From positions 62,260,531-62,324,530 of the forward strand of contig NC_088910.1 in assembly GCF_963576675.1 (NCBI RefSeq): DNA of 64,000 bases. The letters are read 5' to 3'. The translations under genes were made by a program, and so were the position numbers. Origin of the DNA: Euphorbia lathyris. Lineage: Eukaryota > Streptophyta > Magnoliopsida > Malpighiales > Euphorbiaceae. The notes under the pieces are model-generated. The model saw only the letters and a list, made by a program, of their open reading frames with translations, did no database searches and was not told the origin of the DNA. This document shows positions 22,210-30,144 of the stretch, piece by piece. Position 1 is the stretch's first letter, and each line of letters starts with the position of its first letter.

Positions 22210-22920
22210 AATAAAATTTGTAAATACTTCAAATATCCGTTTTTTCATATTACATCTAAAAACTTGTAATTTTAAAGTACGATTTGCATAGGGATAATGA
22301 AAATGTGTTGGTGCTTAAATTGTTAAATTAATTGTGTAGTGAAACAAGTATAATTTGGAAATACCTAAAACATCTATTACTTCATATTACATCTAAAAAC
22401 TTATAATTTTGAAGTACATTATAATTTCGTGATATAGTTGGTTTAACATGAAAAGTTTAATTATATTTAATTAAGATTTGTAATAATTAATATTTAATAA
22501 AGGATATCGTAGGTGTAATTTTATGGACTAATTTTTTTCCGTAGCTCAATTTTTTTTTGGGTTGTCAAAATATTATTCTACTCAAATATAATTTGGAAAT
22601 ACCTAAAACATCTGTTACTTCATATTACATCTAAAAACTTGTAATTTTGAAGTACATTATAATTTCGTGATATAGTCGGTTTAACATGAAAAGTTTAATT
22701 ATATTTAATTAAGATTTGTAATAATTAATATTTAATAAAGAATATCGTAGGTGTAATTTTAAGGACTAATTTTTTTCTGTAGCTCAATTTTTTTTTTGGG
22801 TTGTCAAAATATTACTCTACTCAAATATAATTTGGAAATACCTAATACATTTGTTTCTTCATATTACAATTCGTTATATAATCGGTTTAACATGAAAAGT
22901 TTAATTATATTTAATTGATT
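22210..22920. repeat. Tandem repeat, period about 238 bp
   Basis: AATTTGGAAATACCTAAAAC recurs at about 22352 and 22590, and in diverged form at 22829. A more diverged first unit lies near 22210. Each unit carries TTCATATTACATCTAAAAAC, a TTAACATGAAAAGTTTAATT block and TTGTCAAAATATTA. No gene. Confidence 0.85.
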
Positions 22921-23130
22921 TAACATAATATAAACCTTAATTTTGACATCAATAATTTACAGTTAATAAATATAAAAAAAACATAATATTTCAATATTAG
23001 TGAGATTGTGATGATAGAGAAAACCATAGTACTATTATTGAAAATGAAAAAGAACTGTGTAAACATAAGTAAAACAACAAAAAAAAGTTCCATAAAAAAC
23101 AACAACAAAATAAAGTAAAAGACAAAAACA

Positions 23131-23470
23131 TCACAGTTTATCTATTCTTAAATCCACATTCACATTATGTGCATCATTAATTTTTGCCTTCAGATCTTCC
23201 AGCTTCTTCACCAATTTCTCCTTCTCCTCCATTTTTGACTCAAAATAATCAGCCATTGAATCAGAGAGAAACTAATGCAGATAAAACAACTTTCATGAAT
23301 TTTAGGATTTCATCCTTGTCTCCACGCTTGAGTGCAACTTGTACTCCATTTAGAACACTTTCATAATAAACTCCCAATTGAGTATCATCACTACCCTCAC
23401 TATATTCGCACGTCTTTCTCTTTTTACCTGAGGACTCACCTGCCACGTTACTAAGATTCTCTCCTGACAT
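23131..23470 (-). pseudogene. Small helical protein, member 2, frameshifted
   Basis: Starts MSGENLSNVAGES. The first 69 codons end at a TGA within a TCTCTCTGA stretch. One frame over, the sequence continues as SDSMADYFESKMEEKEKL and a Lys/Glu coiled coil to a stop at 23131-23133. The joined reading aligns along its length with the 21741 gene, so a one-base slip in the TC run is the likely cause. A basic KKRK patch lies near residue 17. TATATAAATAG on the minus strand at about 23531-23542 is 60-70 bp upstream of the start codon. Confidence 0.7.
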
Positions 23471-23708
23471 ATTTATCAGTGATTACAACACTTTGATAGT
23501 GCTATGTGAAATGGTATGCATGGTAAGAGACTATTTATATAGATTAACACACCTTTTCAAATGCACACTACATGTAACTGAAAACTGCTTTTATTTCATG
23601 AATACATTGAATCCAATACGATCTGTATTCAGTTACATTTACCATACCAACATAATGACATTTTAAAAAAGTATTAATACATTGAATACAAAACGGATAC
23701 ATCGAACG

Positions 23709-23720
23709 AAAAGACGTCTC
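23709..23720. promoter_or_regulatory. 12-bp palindrome variant between divergent small genes
   Basis: AAAAGACGTCTC-type copy 240 bp before the minus-strand gene (23470) and 124 bp before the plus-strand gene (23835). It may serve both. Confidence 0.5.
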
Positions 23721-23783
23721 TGTATTTAAGTGTGATTATGAATAGACTTTACAAATTAAGTACATTAATTCCGAAATTTTCTA

Positions 23784-23791
23784 TATAAATA
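23784..23791 (+). promoter_or_regulatory. TATA box of the 23835 gene
   Basis: TATAAATA about 50 bp upstream of the start codon, in a CTATATAAATAGGAG context very like that of the neighbouring minus-strand gene. Confidence 0.6.
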
Positions 23792-23834
23792 GGAGTATGT
23801 AATGCTCTCGAAATGTTATACTCGCTCTTAAAAT

Positions 23835-24326
23835 ATGGACGTGGTAGTACTTTCCGATTCAGTAGATCCTTCCAAAGAGCCTTCCAAAAATGAAGACAAT
23901 TTCCAGCCATACCTATTTGAAGATGATCCTAATGAAGGAATTTCTCCACTCAAAAAAATAAAAGTAGAAAAGTCTAAAAAAGAATCAGTGGGGCCTTCGT
24001 CGCAAAAGAAGAAAAAGGCTCAGCATAAGTTAGATGTGAAGGAAGGGAATACATTCAGGAAGCTTATTATTGGGAAGACTGATGACGGTGTTAATCCCTT
24101 GGGTGCTACTCCATTTCCTTTAAATGAAATTGAAGATGCTGTTCAAAAGTGTGTCAAGAAACATATGCGTCAACATACAGATCAATTCTTATCTACAATC
24201 AAGATCATCGCCAGAGCCTTAAATATTTTGCATGATTCAATGGGTCTTAGTTTGGAGTTGGATTCTGAGGAGATGGAAACTAATGATGATAAGCTGAATG
24301 AAGGGAAAGACAAGAAGGAGATGTAG
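23835..24326 (+). CDS. Small Lys-rich protein, possible member 3 of the family
   Basis: 163 residues, intronless, not recognised. The N-terminus is acidic and Ser-rich; a basic run with nuclear-localisation character (KKIKVEKSKK, then KKKKAQHK) spans about residues 40-65. The C-terminal helix (IIARALNILHDSMGLSLELD) has the same hydrophobic and DSM spacing as the helix of the frameshifted neighbour (VVLSALVSL.DSM), which suggests distant common origin. It ends in an acidic tail. TATA box and palindrome are upstream. Nuclear action is inferred from the basic patch. Confidence 0.6.
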   Translation: MDVVVLSDSVDPSKEPSKNEDNFQPYLFEDDPNEGISPLKKIKVEKSKKESVGPSSQKKKKAQHKLDVKEGNTFRKLIIGKTDDGVNPLGATPFPLNEIEDAVQKCVKKHMRQHTDQFLSTIKIIARALNILHDSMGLSLELDSEEMETNDDKLNEGKDKKEM

Positions 24327-25303
24327 ATCCACAAAAGCATTTGATTGTGAAAAAATGCTTTAATAAGTTTCATATTCTTAATTATGTGTGTCTTGACTTA
24401 CTGTAAGACATTAATTTCAATAATATATATGCAACATTGATTTTCAATATTTTATTTCTTAGTTTCATTATTGGATGATAACTTAATTTTCAAGTAATAC
24501 CTAGGTTACATATATTCCAATTTGTATTGTAATGATAACAATTGCTAATTTTTACAAAAAATTAACCATTCATATAATACCGAATATTAATTCATAAAAA
24601 AATACATTTAATATCAAACTACAATTTGTAAGTAATACCTGAGTTGAATGAATTATAAATTAATGCATTAAAATAAACTATATATAAACAAGATGTTTAA
24701 TTAATTAACAAAATAATTTGAATATAAATACCCAATTTGAACGATTAAAAGTGATAATTTTCAAGTAGTAGCTAATTTGGATGCATTCTAAATAAGTACA
24801 CATAAGAAGACGTCTTCTGATTGTTATTGTTTTTAAAAATGCATTTAAAATAATTTTTAAAACCAATTAAAAAAAATACCACTGGCCGGTTTCGAACACA
24901 GGACCAGATGACTTTTACGATAGTTGCTAACCAGTTGATCTACGAACAATTACTAATTAGATTGATAATTAATATCTTTTAACGTGTTTATAGAATAATC
25001 TGCAAAAATACAAAAAAAGAGCGTGACGTTGGGGTCGAAAACGGGTCGGCTTGTTTAGAGCACCAAACTTACCGCTACAATAGACCGTCTTAGTGATACT
25101 TCTCTCGAATTAAATTGTAACACGTGTTATATGGGGTTTGTTTAATCCTGGAGAAATAGGAACGCCATTGTTTCCGATCAAAATCCTTGAGAAATTCCCA
25201 ATACCGAAACCTAACTTCATCACCGGCGGCATCGATTTTTCCTTACCACTACACAGATTTTCTTTTCATCCTTACTTTCTAAATCTTCAAATTTCAAGCT
25301 CCA
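24327..25303. other. AT-rich spacer, no gene
   Basis: It contains a perfect GAAGACGTCTTC at 24806-24817 (498 bp upstream of the next gene), a tRNA-like cassette near 24890-24955, and a pyrimidine-rich leader just before 25304. Confidence 0.55.
24806..24817. promoter_or_regulatory. Perfect GAAGACGTCTTC palindrome upstream of the 25304 gene
   Basis: Perfect 12-bp copy of the element motif. Confidence 0.6.
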
Positions 25304-26260
25304 ATGGCTAAGACAAGACAGAGTACAGCTGGTTCACGAAGCAAGGGGAAGCAGACATTGCAACCTAAGAGGAAGAACAAGGCTGTAAAAAGGCGTAGAA
25401 CTTGCAATGCCGGAACATCTAGTACCAGAGATAGAGTGGCGAAGCTGGATAGTATGCCTGTGCTCAAAGGTATGCCCATTGATATTGAATCCTTGAAAAG
25501 AATCGATTTTGATGTTTCTCCTTACATTGAGCATTTAAAATTGAGGAAATTGTTGACTCTTAAAGTCAACACATACGATGAATTGGTTAAGGAATTCTAT
25601 AGAAACCTTCATAGGAATAACAGGGGAACAGAGATGTCTTCTAGTGTAAAAAACGTTAAGATCAAAATAGACACTACTTTGTTAAATGAACTTTTTGATA
25701 TGCCTTCGGTTGAGGATGGGTTTTGCATTAAAAACCCAGTTGATAAAAAAATAGAATGGGAGGGGTATAATGATACCCATTTCATAAAGGAAGTCCTACA
25801 CGAGTCTGGTTTACCCCTTGCCACGACAAACATGACGGCTCATGCCCGATTTTTACATCAAGTGGTGATAAAGACACTGCTACCTAAGTATGGTAGCAGG
25901 GAAAAATGCTCATTAGCCGAAAGGATTATTTTGTGGCATCTGTTAAAGGGGAAACAGATGAATTTTGCTCAACAGAATATCTATCACATACTGAACAGGT
26001 TCAGAGCGGTTAAGAAAGACCGTCAAAGGAAAATCCATCTACCTTATGGTAATCTTTTGACGGTAGTCTTTGAACATTACAATGTTCCTGTGACTGTGAG
26101 GGATAACCGGTCAGTCAATACAAATCTCATGGATGATCTATACTTGTTAAGTATGGCAACTATGACGAGTAATAGAGGCTGGATCCTTTCCAAATTTGTC
26201 AGAGCTGAAGATGAAATTGTGTTTGATAAAAAAAACATATTTAAGGAACGTGGGGAATGA
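25304..26260 (+). CDS. Putative plant transposon protein-like gene, probably broken from a longer fusion
   Basis: 318 residues. The N-terminus is strongly basic (KRKNKAVKRRRT). From about residue 70 the layout follows the putative plant transposon protein family (PF20167-like): YDELVKEFYRNL, an LLNELFDMPS box, ARFLHQVVIKTLLP, an AERIILWHLLKGKQMN helix and an LPYGNLLTVVFEHYNVPV segment. Function of the family is unknown. The frame ends at TGA (26258-26260) in a GGGGAATGA context, but acidic coding character continues in other frames into the phosphatase at 26300. The ancestral gene was therefore probably one fusion, now split by two small frameshifts. Confidence 0.65.
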   Translation: MAKTRQSTAGSRSKGKQTLQPKRKNKAVKRRRTCNAGTSSTRDRVAKLDSMPVLKGMPIDIESLKRIDFDVSPYIEHLKLRKLLTLKVNTYDELVKEFYRNLHRNNRGTEMSSSVKNVKIKIDTTLLNELFDMPSVEDGFCIKNPVDKKIEWEGYNDTHFIKEVLHESGLPLATTNMTAHARFLHQVVIKTLLPKYGSREKCSLAERIILWHLLKGKQMNFAQQNIYHILNRFRAVKKDRQRKIHLPYGNLLTVVFEHYNVPVTVRDNRSVNTNLMDDLYLLSMATMTSNRGWILSKFVRAEDEIVFDKKNIFKERGE

Positions 26261-26299
26261 CGGAGAGGATGTTGAGGTTGAGCTGGAAGTGATGGGCAT

Positions 26300-27583
26300 G
26301 TGGATGATGACATAGAAAGTCTGGATGTTGGGATGGATTGTTTTGATTTTGAAGATGAAGATGTTGGGATGGGTGGTGTGGAGATGGAGGGTTCAGAGGA
26401 TACGTTAGAGGCTGATGAGCCAAGACCCGAAGAGTCTGACGAAGAAGAGGAGGATGAGTATGAGATTGTATTCCGGACGGTGGAGCAGCCAGAAAAGGAG
26501 AAAACAATGGAGGAAAAAGTTGATGATGACAGCAATGTTCTGATGCTGTTAACTTACGTTGAAGCTGAACTACCGACACCCTCTTGTCCAATGAAGAAGC
26601 TTCTTATTTTAGACTTGAATAGGGTACTTATATGCTCGCGAACCGGTCACCATCGCCCACATATCACTCCATTCATGAAATTCTGTTTTGATAATTTTAC
26701 GGTTGCAATTTGGTCATCAAAGATGAGGTATTTTTCACATTCTTATAAGGTTCATTGAATTCTAAACATTTGATCCTCTTTTTACATTCTTCTTAAGTTC
26801 ATTGAATACTTTATAATTATAGTGTCTTCTTATGTGTTTTCCAGGAAAAACATTGACAAGATTCTTCCAAAAATTAGAATGTCATTGGCTGATGAAGTTC
26901 AAATGTTGTTTGTTTGGGTTAGACAATTGTTTCCAACTTTTAGGATTCATTTCCGTTCCAACATCAACTAATGAAATATTCATGTTTCCTATATAATAGT
27001 TTACTACACTGTTTGATTTTCAGGGTCAAGAGCATTGTGTTGTAACAAATGTCACATTTGGCCCCCGTGATAAAAAATGTATAATGTTTAAAGATTTGAA
27101 GCATGTTTGGGATAGCTATCCACAATTCAATGCTTCAAATACTGTGTTGATAGATGATTCACCATACAAGTCACTACTGAATTCTGTAAGTGTACCATCT
27201 TTATTACAATTACCCTGTATTATTATGCATTATAATTTCATTTGTTGGATTCTGTAGCCAAACAATTTCATTTACCCCACAACATTTGATTCAAAGAACA
27301 GATTGGACAATTATCTAGGTAAAGCTTCCTGTCAATATCTATGTACTTTATTTACCAAAATGTTCATCTAACTAAAATAATGCAATTTGCAGAGCCAAAT
27401 GGAGGTTTTGTAACCTATTTGGAAAGACTATCACGCGCACAACACGTTGCAGAATTCATCCAGAGGGAACGAATCGGTCAAGATCCCATTCGAGAGGATG
27501 ATGGGCGAATGGCTAAACTACAACAAGCTATAGATTATGCTATGGCATATGGAAGATGGCAAAAAATACTTTGTCAAATGTAA
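26300..27583 (+). CDS. FCP1/NLI-interacting-factor-like phosphatase domain, five exons
   Basis: Exons 26300-26727, 26845-26917, 27024-27185, 27258-27318 and 27393-27583 join in phase with GT-AG introns (about 305 residues). After a long acidic stretch (DEEEEDEYEI), the HAD-type phosphatase begins at KKLLILDLNRVL, where the first Asp-x-Asp of the active site reads DLN. It continues through FTVAIWSSK, a WGQEHC segment and the motif VLIDDSPYKSLLN, and ends with a family-like tail (GGFVTYLERLSRAQHVAEFI). Family members dephosphorylate Ser/Thr, best known on RNA polymerase II. The second acidic catalytic residue of motif I is Asn here, so activity is doubtful. It is probably a captured host gene or part of a fusion with 25304. 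Confidence 0.75.
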
Positions 27584-27762
27584 ATATATATTTTGACAAA
27601 CAGTAAATACATATTTTTGGCATATTATGTGAAAACAATTGTTTCAGCGATCAATCTGTGTTACAAATTTATATTTGTTTAATTATCATTTGGTTGTGTC
27701 AATTTCGACAGGCTGTGTTAAACACAAATTTATAACAGTTTGTATATATGAATTATTCCACA

Positions 27763-27807
27763 GAAGACATCTTCTTTGTAGTATTTAACACATAAGAAGA
27801 CATCTTC
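27763..27807. promoter_or_regulatory. Two right-end copies of the 12-bp palindrome
   Basis: GAAGACATCTTC at 27763 and 27796, 33 bp apart. Reverse complement of the left-end copy at 9274. Confidence 0.6.
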
Positions 27808-28105
27808 GTTTGACAATATATTCTATACGCTAAAAGGTAACACCAAATTATAATACATCATTTTTTTTACATTGTTTACTTATCACAAATATTTACTCAT
27901 ATCCAAATGACACAGATGACTGGAATTTCGGCTATGCTTCATATTTGATTGATAATAAGACAACTTCTTATGTATATTCTCTAATATGATATCGAAACAA
28001 CATTTTATTACATTGCATTTTCAATCCATTTATTTATCAATGAGGATTGAAATAGAGTGGTAAACGATTAATCTAAAACTAAGATTAGTTCTGGTCGAAT
28101 AGAGG

Positions 28106-28215
28106 CTGCCTGAGATTAATTCCGATCACTTTGAGACTGCCTGAGATTAATTCCGATCATTTTGACACTGCCTGAGATTGATTCCGGTATAAAAAAGTCT
28201 GCCTGAGGTTGATTT
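28106..28215. repeat. Four direct repeats, period 31 bp
   Basis: CTGCCTGAGrTTGATT units at regular 31-bp spacing near the right end of the MULE. Confidence 0.9.
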
Positions 28216-28439
28216 AGCGTCGTCAATGGCTGCCATGAGAGAGAAATCGTATTCCTTCGGTTGCACAATTCAACGTTATGCATTAATTTGGAAAGAGAAA
28301 GAGAAGATGATATTAATTGATGTGAGAGAATTCGGTTTTTAAAATGCAAAAAGTTTTAAATTACAACCTACATGTCAGCAGGTAAAACCTTTTTAATATT
28401 AAATGCCAACTTAAATTATGGACCATTAGATCTTGATCC

Positions 28440-28502
28440 AATGGATATTAATTGCTCACCACCTATGGAGATAATTTAGTGCTCACCATTAAAACTAACC
28501 CC
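28440..28502 (-). repeat. Right terminal inverted repeat of the giant MULE
   Basis: On the minus strand it reads GGGGTTAGTTTTAATGGTGAG and then TCTCCATAGGTGGTGAGCAAT, matching the left end with one extra stretch of about 9 bases. Confidence 0.6.
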
Positions 28503-28525
28503 ATATATATATATATATATATATA

Positions 28526-29818
28526 TGATAAGTCTCCAATTCAACGTTCAAATGTCCACTTTAGTGCTAGGTTATTTAATTAATTTGATGTTATTTTGGG
28601 TATTATTGCTTGTTTTGGTTTGATTTGCCTCCACAGGACTCAAATGATTAAAAGGAGCATAATTGGGCTTAATTGGAGAAACTTTGGACCAGAAAGGAAT
28701 TTGGTGCTGAATTAAAGGAGCTAAAGCGAAATTGGAGTTAGTCTTGCCCAAGACTAAGGACCTCCGAATCTTCTGATGTTCAAATTGACTAGGACCTTTT
28801 CCAACTCGAAATAGAAGGCTGAAAATCAGGGATTTGAAATCTGTAAAAGAGGTTGATGATTTAGATAGATATTATTTTGTTACCCAACTTTTAGGAGGGG
28901 GTTTTCTCTATAAATAGATGAGAATTTACACCTTGGGGGAAAAAAGTTCTTTTTTAGGTTTTTTTCTCTCTTTTTGGTTTCTTAGTTAGCTTTATTTATT
29001 TTTATCGTCTTTAATGGCTATCATAGTCGATTTCATGACTATGTGTAGCTAAACACTTTATTCGGTTAAGGGATTAATCAAAGGCGAGCATTATTTTCTA
29101 TCGTGAGATTGTTACTCTTTAATTTAGAAATCTGAATTTATATGAGTTGTTTGCATGTTTGTTAATCTATAAAATCAGACCATCATTGGAGGTTCAGGTG
29201 AAGGTTTGGCCAGACTTTTGCTTTTTCATTCATTGAACAACGTTAGGAAATAGGATTTGTAATCATCTGAATATCTTAACAACGATTAAGCGCATGAACA
29301 TGTGATTTGGTTTAAATCGGAATCGCTAAGAATTCGGTTAACTTAGATTGGGTCCTTCTAATTCCTAATGCTTTCGACGGATTAAATTCTAAGCGCTAAG
29401 CTAGAACTGACTGATTGAATATGAGCTTATCTTTAGGCGCTCTAGGATTTGCTTTACAATTAAGGAAGGATTAGGTCGGGAATGAATAAGGAACGGCTAT
29501 AACCAATCCAGATCATGTTAATTAAGATAATGTCTCACCGTCAATGATCGATGGGAAATAATTGTTTGGCCTGCGGAATCTTCCTTAACTGAAATTCCAA
29601 CATATAATTTTACATTCAATTTCAATTTGATTCTGCCATTTTTATTTATTCATTAATCAACAATTTCAATCCCCCTTATTTATTTTTTGTTAATTGCTTG
29701 GTTATATTTGTGATTAGATCAGTATTAGTCCTTTGGGTACGACCTTTACTTGCTCTTTTATAATTTATTTTTGGCTAAGTGAAGTTATAATTAACTTTGG
29801 TGGATTCGACACCCATCA
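28526..29818 (+). mobile_element. Solo LTR, gypsy-type (1.29 kb)
   Basis: Begins TGATAAGTCTCC and ends ACACCCATCA. It is flanked by ATATA on both sides (28521-28525, 29819-29823), which is consistent with a 5-bp duplication but weak because the site is a TA repeat. A TATA box (TATAAATA, 28909-28916) is present. The internal region and second LTR are gone, as expected after LTR-LTR recombination. Confidence 0.7.
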
Positions 29819-29823
29819 ATATA

Positions 29824-30130
29824 TCAGTTTTAAAACGATTTTCAGAAACTAAGAAAAACTATTATAGATTTTCCGTTTTATCTTTCAGAATAAATAAAAC
29901 TGATTTTATCAATCTAACCATAAAACTAATAGATTTTGTTATAATGATTATCAACCAAAATTATTAGGAACATGTGCATAACTTGTTTTAATTAACAATT
30001 AATTAAAACTTATTTATCTTTTAGAACTAATTAATCAAAACAGTTTTGTTAATTAACCTAACTATAAATATTTATTCAACCTGATTGAAAACTTCTAAAT
30101 TTTCATATATGAAATAACGGATTTAACGCA
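29824..30130 (-). other. copia leader, primer-proximal piece
   Basis: Non-coding AT-rich sequence between the copia primer site and the TA-repeat break point. No gene. Confidence 0.55.
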
Positions 30131-30143
30131 GGCTCTGATACCA
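30131..30143 (-). promoter_or_regulatory. copia primer-binding site, initiator tRNA-Met
   Basis: TGGTATCAGAGCC on the minus strand, one base from the LTR end. Confidence 0.93.
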
Positions 30144-30144
30144 C

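Larger units (their letters stand above)
27584..28439. other. Right subterminal region of the giant MULE
   Basis: It holds two GAAGACATCTTC copies (27763-27774, 27796-27807) and four direct repeats of CTGCCTGAGATTAATTCCGA at 28106, 28137, 28168 and 28199, a period of exactly 31 bp. No gene. Confidence 0.65.
8522..28502. mobile_element. Giant Mutator-like element (about 20 kb) encoding transposase and ULP1-like protease
   Basis: The ends are imperfect terminal inverted repeats. Both read GGnGnnnGTTTT...AATGGTGAG and share TCTCCA...GGTGAGtCAAT further in. Both are flanked by TA dinucleotide runs (8501-8520 and 28503-28525). That fits insertion into a TA microsatellite but hides the exact 9-11 bp duplication. 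Inside are a FAR1-type MULE transposase, a ULP1-like protease, three small helical proteins, a putative plant transposon protein-like gene and an FCP1-like phosphatase, separated by dense repeats. ULP-carrying MULEs (Kaonashi, VANDAL, and melon examples) are known. This size and gene set is unusual. Confidence 0.75.

Noticed and set aside
26077..26591. Ser-rich and Pro/His-rich frames on the minus strand
   Set aside because: Antisense shadow of the acidic coding stretch before the phosphatase.
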